In this document: positions 1 through 5,213 of the stretch, in pieces
Layout of the letters: every line of letters begins with the position of its first letter
How positions within the stretch are numbered: position 1 is the first letter of the stretch
Origin: Deltaproteobacteria bacterium
GTDB lineage: Bacteria > Desulfobacterota > Anaeroferrophillalia > Anaeroferrophillales > Tharpellaceae
Length of the DNA stretch: 5,213 nucleotides
Direction of reading: 5' to 3'
Assembly: GCA_030640695.1 (NCBI GenBank)
Contig: DAOWIX010000007.1
Span: 1 to 5,213 of the forward strand
Position numbers and translations under genes: made by a program
The notes under the pieces: model-generated
What the model was told of the DNA's origin: nothing
Seen by the model: the letters and a program-made list of their open reading frames with translations, nothing else
Database searches by the model: none

Positions 1-849
1 CGTACAGTTGCCCTGCAGGAGCTTTTAGATACTCGGAAACAGCTTGAAAGTGCTGGTTTGCTTGATAAGAATGATCCCGAAGGAGCCGCCCGGCGCGCCC
101 ATCTCAACGGTAAAGTATTGATGGAGGTCGGTCAGCTGAAAAAAGCCTGTGATCAAAACCTTGGCGATCTTTTGCGAGCTCTTGACCGTTTTGATGCATC
201 GGTTGCCGCATCCTTGGTTGATAGTCAAGCAACCCGGTCGATCAACACCAATTACGAATTAGCTTTAAGCCGTTATATGAAGGATGAAAAATCCCGTTTT
301 GAGGAAGCTTCAGGAACCGCCCAAAAGGCGTTGGAAGCGTATCAGGAGGCGGGTGACGAGAAGGATAAGAAACGTTTGTTGCAGAAATATAACCGCATCA
401 AACGCCGCCTCATGCAAGTCGAACAACGGCGTCGGCTCTATGAAGCCCGGGTTAAGGTTGCGGCGATGAATCAGCAGTTTTCGGGGCTGGTAAGGGAAAA
501 GATCAGGGCTGAAGGGAGTGATATCTCAACTCAGTTTCGCGATCTTCTGGCCAATCTCTACAATGTTTTTGCCAAGATCACGCCGGTCGCTGAAGTTGGT
601 GGTACGGGAACCCCTGAGCTGATGGCAAATCTGGGTTTTCCTAATGTCGAGGAGCTGCGTAATACCTTGGCCGTGGTCAGTGATGCAACCGATAAACTGG
701 GTGGTGTCCTTGATGAGATGGTTAATGATGTGATGGCCGGGCTCGGCGAAATCCGAGTCGTTAATACAAGCGGTATTAATAGTGAAGCTTTAAGTGTTGA
801 AGAAGAGATGGATTTTCTGCGCCAGGCGCGTCTTAACTGGCATGAATAA
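1..849 (+). CDS. Helical, probably cytoplasmic protein of unknown family (5' partial)
   Basis: The frame is open from the first base, so the gene starts upstream; 282 residues are visible before TAA. The TTG at 58 is only an internal codon and not a convincing start. I do not recognise the family. There is no signal peptide or membrane segment in the visible part. The composition is that of a long-helix protein: about residues 91-160 are densely charged (Lys/Arg/Glu/Gln with regularly spaced Leu/Ala/Met), typical of a coiled coil, and very basic around 120-145. A second helical block follows a Gly/Thr/Pro-containing break near 199-206 and ends close to the C-terminus. It lies 68 bp upstream of the five-gene run on the same strand, so co-transcription is possible but less certain than within the run. 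It could be a cytoplasmic scaffold or regulator for the membrane complex encoded downstream; that is inference from position only. Confidence 0.85.
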   Translation, partial: RTVALQELLDTRKQLESAGLLDKNDPEGAARRAHLNGKVLMEVGQLKKACDQNLGDLLRALDRFDASVAASLVDSQATRSINTNYELALSRYMKDEKSRFEEASGTAQKALEAYQEAGDEKDKKRLLQKYNRIKRRLMQVEQRRRLYEARVKVAAMNQQFSGLVREKIRAEGSDISTQFRDLLANLYNVFAKITPVAEVGGTGTPELMANLGFPNVEELRNTLAVVSDATDKLGGVLDEMVNDVMAGLGEIRVVNTSGINSEALSVEEEMDFLRQARLNWHE

Positions 850-850
850 C

Positions 851-877
851 ACTTACTTGTGGGCGCTGACTGTAAGT
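851..877. repeat. Small inverted repeat in the intergenic gap
   Basis: ACTTAC at 851-856 is matched by its reverse complement GTAAGT at 872-877, separated by 15 nt. An overlapping alternative hairpin is TGACT (867-871) with AGTCA (875-879) around a 3-nt loop. Neither is GC-rich and neither is followed by a T-run, so it is not a standard terminator. It sits directly after the first gene's stop codon and upstream of the next gene, where it could be an operator, an mRNA-processing site or chance. Confidence 0.3.
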
Positions 878-905
878 CACTAAATATCAGCAAGAGAAAA
901 TTAAT

Positions 906-911
906 AAGGAG
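906..911 (+). promoter_or_regulatory. Shine-Dalgarno site of the 918 gene
   Basis: AAGGAG lies 6 nt before the ATG at 918. This is a near-consensus ribosome binding site and fixes the start, which is also immediately followed by a clean signal peptide. Confidence 0.8.
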
Positions 912-917
912 TGGGTC

Positions 918-1631
918 ATGAAAAAGTTACTTTTGATAGTTATGGGTCTGGTAATGATCATCGGAATCAGTGGTTTTAAGGCCGAGATGGTCAGGGCCGA
1001 ATCGATGTACGAATATTATGCCGATGCTTCTTCGGCAGATCTTGAAAAAGAGACCCGAACAATGGGTCAGGAGTTAAAGAAAACCTTTAGTCAGGATAAT
1101 ATACACCGTAATCAGCAGAAAATCGATTTTGCCACCTATTTTACCAATCTCAAAAAGGCGGCACTTTATGGCAGCAAACTTTCCACCTACAGCCAATATT
1201 GTGAAGATCTCAATTTTGCTCGTGACAATGAGGTTTTTAAGGGGTTGCCGGAAGAACCACGGGGTCAGACCTCCGACAAAGAGTTACGGGCCCGCAAAGA
1301 GTTTGTTGTGGAAAAATATGATCGCACCAAACTCAATGTTGAAGAGGAGATCGATATCTATATTGACCTTTTGACTTTAGCCCTGGATGTTTGTGAATCG
1401 ATGTCGGTTAATGATCTCAGCGGCTTTGTCACTCTTGAAGAGAATCGGGATCAGATCGTAAAATGGTTGCACAGCGATCAATATGAGACTTATCAAAAGA
1501 CGGCTACAAGCCTTGGCCAAACCTGGCCTGAGATCGAAAAGCGCATTGGCAGTCAGTGCGCCCTCTGGCAGGGACGGCCAAAATCTCCCGATGCGCCAAT
1601 AATTAGTGCACGGCTAGTTGGTGCTCTTTAG
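918..1631 (+). CDS. Exported helical protein of unknown family, 237 aa
   Basis: The protein begins with a typical Sec signal peptide: Lys2-Lys3, a hydrophobic core at about residues 4-20 and a likely signal peptidase I cleavage after Ala27 (V-R-A). The mature part, about 210 residues, is therefore expected in the periplasm or beyond. There is no lipobox and no second membrane segment. The mature chain is polar and probably mostly alpha-helical, rich in Glu/Lys/Tyr/Gln, and has three cysteines (95, 159, 214), so one disulfide plus a free thiol is possible. I do not recognise a family or catalytic motif. It is the first gene of a run that continues 31 bp later with a membrane-anchored, TonB-like protein and then an ExbB/ExbD-type pair and a lytic transglycosylase, so a role as periplasmic partner or adaptor of that complex is inferred from context only. 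Confidence 0.88.
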   Translation: MKKLLLIVMGLVMIIGISGFKAEMVRAESMYEYYADASSADLEKETRTMGQELKKTFSQDNIHRNQQKIDFATYFTNLKKAALYGSKLSTYSQYCEDLNFARDNEVFKGLPEEPRGQTSDKELRARKEFVVEKYDRTKLNVEEEIDIYIDLLTLALDVCESMSVNDLSGFVTLEENRDQIVKWLHSDQYETYQKTATSLGQTWPEIEKRIGSQCALWQGRPKSPDAPIISARLVGAL

Positions 1632-1648
1632 TAAACTCTTGAACAAAG

Positions 1649-1654
1649 TGAGGA
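1649..1654 (+). promoter_or_regulatory. Shine-Dalgarno site deciding the 1663 start
   Basis: TGAGGA lies 8 nt before the ATG at 1663. The upstream in-frame TTG (1618) and GTG (1621) lie inside the previous gene and lack a comparable site; using them would add 15 or 14 residues before the membrane anchor. The ATG is preferred. Confidence 0.7.
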
Positions 1655-1662
1655 TTTGTCAG

Positions 1663-3201
1663 ATGCGCGGTATCATTAAATATGACAATGGCCGTCTCAA
1701 AACCGGACGGGTCAGCCTGCTTGTTTTTCTCTGTCTCGTTCTCGGTTTAGGTCTGCTCTTTCGTATGCATAAACCGGTCGATAAAGCGATTGTTGTGGTT
1801 CGCCATATTTTTGCCGCAAACCCCGAGGCGGAAACGAAAAAGTCGCCCCCTAAAGAGTCTGAAAAACCGACTCCGCCATCACAGCAAGAGCCCATAAAGC
1901 TTGCCGACAATGCTTCAACTAAAGATCTTGAGAAGATCAAGGAAAAGAGCAAAGAATTACCTCCAAAAACGTCGCCAGCGCAGGCCGAAATGCTTAATGA
2001 TGATCTTCAAAAATCTGAATCGCCTGATGAAAAGGGGAGTCAAAGCACCATGAAAGCGGCTAAAACCCCAGAACCAGCACTCAAAGAGATAGCTGCAAGG
2101 GCTGATGACCAAGCAATCGAGAGTCGGGTGGTTCAAGGTCAGCCGGAAAAACCGATAGCAACTAAACTGACCTCTCCAGAGCCGTTGCCAGCTCCCTTGC
2201 CAAAGGAGTTAAAGAAAACTGCAACTCAGCAACCTGAAAACGATCCGTCACAAGTCATGTCCGAAGTGCTTGAAACTATGAATGAGAAGAATATTTCGAC
2301 TCAGATCAAAATGGAGCCCGAAGAGTTGGTTGTCGATTTTCAGCAAGAGTGGCATGAATCGGTAAAACCGGAGGCTCAGAGAGTCAGTCTGATGTCGGAG
2401 GCTAACCGGCAGCGTATTCGAGAAAATTTATCGAAAAATGATTCGTCGACGGCACCAACAAAAAGTAGTCAATTTACGGCAGTCAAGATAGCCTCTAAGA
2501 AGGTGAGAGAAGCAGATGTAAAGCCAGAAAAAAAGTTGGGACGCTCTGCCCTCAAGGCGACGATCGCAAAAACGTACACTTCAGCTAAGCAGATGAACGC
2601 TAAGAGCATTACCGTTGAAAAACAAGAGTATGCAGTACTGCATCGGGCCTGGAGAGACGTTGGCGAAGGTCAAAAAGAGAATGACCGGCTCATCCCTTTG
2701 CGGATTGAAAATCTGCGCTCGGCCTATAATTTTCTCCAGATGAAAGCGGTCGTCATAATGTCCGATAATAGCTGTCTTGATTTAAGTGATGGCAGCCGTA
2801 TCCCGACCGCTTCACTGGATCGCTTTTCCTCGACCGTGATGCGGATTGATGATCCTTGGCAAAAGTGGGGAGTTGAACTGCGCCGCGCTGGACTACGGCC
2901 GGGACAATCTTTTGAAATTCGTTACTATCTTTATGATTTTGTCAGGCGTTCAATCTATGCCCGGGTCAATCAGGCCTATAATTGGAGTATCAACAAGGGG
3001 CTGGTGAAAGCTGGAACCAAACCCGCAGATATCGATGTTCTGGGTCGCGCCTACGTCGTTAAACGTTCCGGTGGTGGTTCGTTTGGAGTCTTTGTCCCGC
3101 TTTCGATAGCAACCCGTGACGGACGTAGTATAAATATTGACCCGCTCTGTTTCAATAATGCCCCCGATGTTGCCGCCCTGCACGCGGCCGGGGTTATCTG
3201 A
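1663..3201 (+). CDS. TonB-like architecture: membrane-anchored periplasm-spanning protein with unknown C-terminal domain
   Basis: From the ATG at 1663 the protein has 512 residues. A short basic N-terminus is followed by one transmembrane helix (about 17-33), giving a type II anchor with the rest in the periplasm. Residues about 54-320 are a low-complexity linker rich in Lys, Glu, Pro, Ser, Thr and Gln with many PxP, KP and EP steps, long enough to cross the periplasm. A folded C-terminal domain follows (about 320-512), with aromatic-rich stretches and only two cysteines (371, 496), which could form a disulfide. The layout is that of TonB or TolA, and the adjacent ExbB/ExbD-type genes support this. 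However, the TonB anchor's conserved His is missing from this helix and the C-terminal domain is not one I recognise, so this is an analogue rather than a proven TonB. The reach and target of the C-terminal domain are unknown. The gene is 31 bp after its upstream neighbour and 50 bp before the next gene. Confidence 0.88.
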   Translation: MRGIIKYDNGRLKTGRVSLLVFLCLVLGLGLLFRMHKPVDKAIVVVRHIFAANPEAETKKSPPKESEKPTPPSQQEPIKLADNASTKDLEKIKEKSKELPPKTSPAQAEMLNDDLQKSESPDEKGSQSTMKAAKTPEPALKEIAARADDQAIESRVVQGQPEKPIATKLTSPEPLPAPLPKELKKTATQQPENDPSQVMSEVLETMNEKNISTQIKMEPEELVVDFQQEWHESVKPEAQRVSLMSEANRQRIRENLSKNDSSTAPTKSSQFTAVKIASKKVREADVKPEKKLGRSALKATIAKTYTSAKQMNAKSITVEKQEYAVLHRAWRDVGEGQKENDRLIPLRIENLRSAYNFLQMKAVVIMSDNSCLDLSDGSRIPTASLDRFSSTVMRIDDPWQKWGVELRRAGLRPGQSFEIRYYLYDFVRRSIYARVNQAYNWSINKGLVKAGTKPADIDVLGRAYVVKRSGGGSFGVFVPLSIATRDGRSINIDPLCFNNAPDVAALHAAGVI

Positions 3202-3240
3202 ATAGTTACAATTATTTTTGCAGACTTTTGGGTTCAGGTT

Positions 3241-3245
3241 AGGGG
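3241..3245 (+). promoter_or_regulatory. Shine-Dalgarno site of the 3252 gene
   Basis: AGGGG ends 6 nt before the ATG at 3252. This supports the first of two nearby in-frame ATGs (3252 and 3261). Confidence 0.6.
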
Positions 3246-3251
3246 AATGAA

Positions 3252-3845
3252 ATGCAATTTATGAGCTGGTTTTTAAATAATTTTGGTCTCTTTTTCGGTG
3301 CTGTTTTTCTGGTTTATATCTATCTGGTGGTAAATCGTCTGACGATTATTTATGACTATTTGCGTTTAGTCTCAATGCGTGATGAAACCTACCAGAAGAA
3401 GGTTGGTAAGCGGGACTCTCTAACCTTTCTCAAACCATTTTTTGCACGTTTGAAGAGATCTGTGGGAGTTAGCCGAGAGGCGGTAATTGAAGCTATCTGG
3501 TCCGAGTTTGAAGGCCGTATCGGGATTCACTTTACAGCTTTGAATGGTTATGTAAACACCATCATTCTGGTTGGTTTTGCAGGTACTATCTTTGGCTCTA
3601 TCGGCGCTTTCAATGAAATGTTTACCGGTTTGGCTCAGGGTGAGACTGCAACGGTCGTTTTTGCTGCGGCTTGGAACAGTGGTCTGGCTACCGCTCTCTA
3701 TACCTCTTTGGGGGCCGGGGTTATCGGTGGTCTGGTCGTAACCGTTATCTACTCTCGTTATCTTATGACAAGAATGAAAAGACTGGAAACCCTGATCGGT
3801 TTACGAATCAGTGAGATCAGCGAAGAGTTAGAGAGTTTTTCATAA
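3252..3845 (+). CDS. MotA/TolQ/ExbB family ion-channel subunit
   Basis: This 197-residue inner-membrane protein is the pore-forming type of subunit that, with an ExbD/TolR/MotB-type partner, turns ion flow into mechanical work. TM1 is about residues 11-30, a basic cytoplasmic loop spans about 31-98, TM2 is about 100-124 and TM3 about 137-168, followed by a short charged cytoplasmic tail. The family signature is clear in TM2 (GFAGTIFGSIGAF, 108-120, compare the GLFGTVWG motif of TolQ) and in TM3 (GLATALYTSLG, 144-154). Thr112 and Thr147 match the two pore threonines of TolQ/ExbB (T145/T178 and T148/T181 in E. coli). The TM3 position that is Glu in TolQ/ExbB (ExbB E176) is Asn142 here, which is unusual. 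The protein is somewhat shorter than TolQ (about 230 aa) or ExbB (about 244 aa) and lacks the long cytoplasmic tail of ZorA. The partner gene begins 11 bp downstream. Confidence 0.93.
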   Translation: MQFMSWFLNNFGLFFGAVFLVYIYLVVNRLTIIYDYLRLVSMRDETYQKKVGKRDSLTFLKPFFARLKRSVGVSREAVIEAIWSEFEGRIGIHFTALNGYVNTIILVGFAGTIFGSIGAFNEMFTGLAQGETATVVFAAAWNSGLATALYTSLGAGVIGGLVVTVIYSRYLMTRMKRLETLIGLRISEISEELESFS

Positions 3846-3849
3846 GAGG
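3846..3849 (+). promoter_or_regulatory. Shine-Dalgarno site deciding the 3857 start
   Basis: GAGG, directly after the preceding TAA, is 7 nt before the ATG at 3857. An in-frame TTG immediately upstream (3854) would be only 4 nt away and is less likely. Confidence 0.65.
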
Positions 3850-3856
3850 TGTTTTG

Positions 3857-4330
3857 ATGGCGCGTTATCGAAGAAGAGGGCTGGTCGGAATTGAGCAACG
3901 GACGGTTGATCCGGGAAAAGATCTTTTTGCCTATCTTTTTATTCTCATTATGGTTTTCTCCTTCATGTTGTTGATGACAACTGAAGAGCGTCACTCTCGT
4001 CAACAGGGTCAAAAAGCTCCACAAAGAAGCAAGGTCAGTCGTTCTCAGGTAGCTCAGGTGGCGGTGGTTAATATTGGCCGACTTGAAAAGGGAGCTGATG
4101 GTATTGTTCTGGTTTTTGAGGGGCAGAGATATCATCCTTTGTTAGATGTTGAACGTTTAAGTGCTGATGGTCGGATTACGGTTTCCCAACAGCTCGATGG
4201 CAGCAGTGATCGGACTCTCTACCTGGTCGCTGAAAATGCGCAAAAGGTCTCCCTCGCCGAATATCTGAAAGCTTTTAGTTTTCTTGGCGAGCACGGCATT
4301 AATGTCGCGTTCGCAGATGAGGTGCGTTGA
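3857..4330 (+). CDS. ExbD/TolR family motor subunit
   Basis: This 157-residue protein has a basic cytoplasmic N-terminus (Arg-rich, residues 3-7), a single transmembrane helix (about 23-41) and a periplasmic domain. The motif P19-x-x-D22 directly before the helix aligns with PLLD of TolR, making Asp22 the equivalent of the essential protonatable Asp of TolR (D23), ExbD (D25) and MotB (D32). After a polar stretch (about 45-65) the periplasmic part resembles the ExbD/TolR fold: a strand-like LYLVA segment at 121-125 followed by a helix and a GINVAF strand (147-152), in the same order as the C-terminal repeat of ExbD. It has no OmpA-like peptidoglycan-binding domain, which separates it from MotB and ZorB. 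The gene is 11 bp after the ExbB-like gene and 1 bp before the transglycosylase gene. The sequence is divergent, but I am confident of the superfamily; the specific biological partner is unknown. Confidence 0.88.
   Translation: MARYRRRGLVGIEQRTVDPGKDLFAYLFILIMVFSFMLLMTTEERHSRQQGQKAPQRSKVSRSQVAQVAVVNIGRLEKGADGIVLVFEGQRYHPLLDVERLSADGRITVSQQLDGSSDRTLYLVAENAQKVSLAEYLKAFSFLGEHGINVAFADEVR
4319..4322 (+). promoter_or_regulatory. Shine-Dalgarno site of the 4332 gene, inside the preceding gene
   Basis: GAGG lies 9 nt before the ATG at 4332 and within the last codons of the upstream gene, whose TGA (4328-4330) ends one base before that ATG. This arrangement suggests translational coupling. An in-frame ATG at 4317 would add five residues but has no good site. 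Confidence 0.55.
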
Positions 4331-4331
4331 G

Positions 4332-5099
4332 ATGTATAAAGTTTTTTCGGTGATTGCTATAGTTGCCGTTTTCCTCCTGATTTGCTGGTCTAAGAGTTGT
4401 GAGGCGAGAAAGGGTGAAGATCCCTGGACTAGACTCCGGCGAAATTTTCCGGTCGTAAGTAACCCCCCGTTGCTTTTGCCGGTTGAAGAGCCAGCAGATT
4501 TTACTGGCAACGATCCCTGGCAGCGTCTGCGGCAGGTGATTATTCCTTTTTCCATCAATGCCGAGACGGAACCGGCAGAATATGAAAAGGATGTTATCAG
4601 CGCCCCAATCAAAAAAAAGCTTTTTCCCTGGCGCCAAGATATTGATAATGCAGCCGCTATTTTTCAGATACCATCGGCTATTATCGAAGCCGTGATCATG
4701 GTGGAGTCCGGCGGTGATGCTCAGGCTAAGGCCAGAACCAGTAGTGCCGCAGGTCTCATGCAGACCATTAAAGCGACTTTCTCCGAGGCTCGTCAAGCTT
4801 TAACCAAGCAAGGAGTTATAATCCCCGATGATCCTTTTAATCCTTATGCTTCAATAATGGCAGGTAGCTGGTACTTAAGTAAGATGTTTGAACAGGCTAA
4901 AGCCGATGCCAAACCGGGGGTCAAAAACCGATCGGATATGGCTTCATGGCGCTATCCGTTGGAGTATTATTATGCCGGTCCCGGTCATGGCCGTAAAGCT
5001 GAACCACGGGTCTTAATCTATAGCGGAGGCAAACGTCTCCTGATTGACAAACCGGCATATTCTGAAAAAGTTCTCTCCTGGGCATCAAAGCTGAGTTGA
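4332..5099 (+). CDS. Exported SLT-family lytic transglycosylase
   Basis: This 255-residue protein probably cleaves the MurNAc-GlcNAc bond of peptidoglycan with 1,6-anhydro product formation, acting in the periplasm. Residues 1-25 form a signal peptide with likely cleavage after C-E-A (Ala25); no good lipobox is present around Cys18 or Cys23. Residues about 29-95 are a linker with two copies of a DPWxRLR motif (30-36 and 61-67). The SLT (family 1) domain covers about 100-230: catalytic Glu125 in VESGG, the SSAAGLMQ motif (137-144), NPYASIMAGSWYL (170-182) and YYYAGPGHG (212-220), matching the usual ES, GLMQ, AG..YL and YNAGPG blocks. The conserved Asn of YNAGPG is Tyr214 here. The enzyme therefore looks active. 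The gene is the last of the run, one base after the ExbD-like gene, implying that murein cleavage is tied to the motor complex, perhaps to make room for a periplasm-spanning element. Confidence 0.93.
   Translation: MYKVFSVIAIVAVFLLICWSKSCEARKGEDPWTRLRRNFPVVSNPPLLLPVEEPADFTGNDPWQRLRQVIIPFSINAETEPAEYEKDVISAPIKKKLFPWRQDIDNAAAIFQIPSAIIEAVIMVESGGDAQAKARTSSAAGLMQTIKATFSEARQALTKQGVIIPDDPFNPYASIMAGSWYLSKMFEQAKADAKPGVKNRSDMASWRYPLEYYYAGPGHGRKAEPRVLIYSGGKRLLIDKPAYSEKVLSWASKLS
4419..4532 (+). repeat. Tandem DPWxRLR motif in the transglycosylase linker
   Basis: GATCCCTGG occurs exactly at 4419-4427 and 4512-4520, 93 bp (31 codons) apart. At protein level this gives DPWTRLR (30-36) and DPWQRLR (61-67), each followed by a Pro about 10 residues later and by an E-P-A triplet at 53-55 and 80-82. 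It looks like a duplicated short docking module upstream of the catalytic domain; the function is not known. Confidence 0.6.
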
Positions 5100-5128
5100 A
5101 ATCAGTACTGTCCGGTTAGGTAATTGCA

Positions 5129-5150
5129 ACCCGGGATATCGGGTAATTTT
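5129..5150 (+). terminator. Possible weak rho-independent terminator
   Basis: ACCCG (5129-5133) and CGGGT (5140-5144) form a 5-bp stem with a 6-nt loop, followed by AATTTT (5145-5150). It is 29 bp after the last stop codon, where an operon terminator is expected. The stem is short and the T-run is only four, so this is tentative. Confidence 0.4.
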
Positions 5151-5213
5151 CTTCCACTTGTTACGCAAAATTTTTGTTTTTCCAGTGCTCATTACACCAA
5201 AATTGCGAAACTC

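Noticed and set aside
857..886. Possible sigma-70 promoter (TTGTGG then TAAATA)
   Set aside because: The two boxes match consensus poorly and other AT-rich hexamers nearby fit as well; not enough to call a promoter.
558..893. Minus-strand open frames (also at 25-228, 1659-1952, 2950-3183, 3758-4135, 4157-4612 and 4299-4796)
   Set aside because: They lie almost entirely opposite well-supported + strand genes, have no recognisable protein features or ribosome binding sites that stand out, and look like shadow frames.
3252..4330. Zorya-type ZorA/ZorB defence motor
   Set aside because: The ExbB-like protein has no long cytoplasmic tail, the partner has no OmpA-like peptidoglycan-binding domain, and no ZorC/D/E-type gene is present in the window.
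3252..4330. Flagellar stator MotA/MotB
   Set aside because: The first subunit has three membrane helices in TolQ/ExbB style rather than the four of MotA, and the second lacks the OmpA-like domain of MotB. No flagellar genes are nearby.
1663..4330. Tol-Pal system
   Set aside because: No TolB or Pal is seen, and the anchored protein comes before rather than after the Q/R-type pair, with an unrelated-looking C-terminal domain.
4383..4400. Lipoprotein signal at Cys18 or Cys23 of the transglycosylase
   Set aside because: The residues before Cys18 (L-L-I) and Cys23 (S-K-S) do not fit the lipobox pattern; a signal peptidase I site after Ala25 fits better.
5164..5207. CGCAA...TTGCG inverted repeat and the CAAAATTTTTG palindrome after the operon
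   Set aside because: The arms are only five bases and 34 nt apart, and the palindrome is simple A/T sequence; this is expected by chance in such AT-rich DNA.

Overview
The window looks like a piece of a Gram-negative chromosome of moderate GC content. It encodes two secreted proteins, a TolQ/ExbB-type and a TolR/ExbD-type inner-membrane pair, a long periplasm-spanning anchored protein and a periplasmic murein-cleaving enzyme, all of which make sense only in a two-membrane envelope. Codon use and protein style would fit a deltaproteobacterial lineage (Desulfobacterota/Desulfuromonadota), but this is a weak impression and not something the sequence proves.

Layout, all on the + strand. Positions 1-849 are the 3' part of a gene for a soluble, highly helical protein of unknown family. 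After a 68-bp gap carrying a small inverted repeat come five closely spaced genes: 918-1631 (exported helical protein, unknown family), 1663-3201 (TonB-like architecture: N-terminal membrane anchor, long Pro/Lys/Glu-rich linker, unrecognised C-terminal domain), 3252-3845 (MotA/TolQ/ExbB family), 3857-4330 (ExbD/TolR family) and 4332-5099 (exported SLT-type lytic transglycosylase with a duplicated DPWxRLR motif). The gaps between these five are 31, 50, 11 and 1 bp and each gene has its own Shine-Dalgarno sequence, so they probably form one operon. A weak hairpin-plus-T-run lies just after the last gene, and 5100-5213 holds no gene that I can see.

Working model (inference): the ExbB/ExbD-like pair is a small ion-driven motor in the inner membrane, the TonB-like protein is the element that carries force or reach across the periplasm, the transglycosylase opens or remodels the peptidoglycan mesh where the complex sits, and the exported 237-residue protein and the cytoplasmic helical protein are accessory or substrate-side parts. 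The set does not match Tol-Pal, classical ExbBD-TonB, flagellar MotAB, Zorya or gliding machinery gene for gene, so the locus is a reasonable candidate for an undescribed envelope motor system. Its biological output cannot be read from the sequence.
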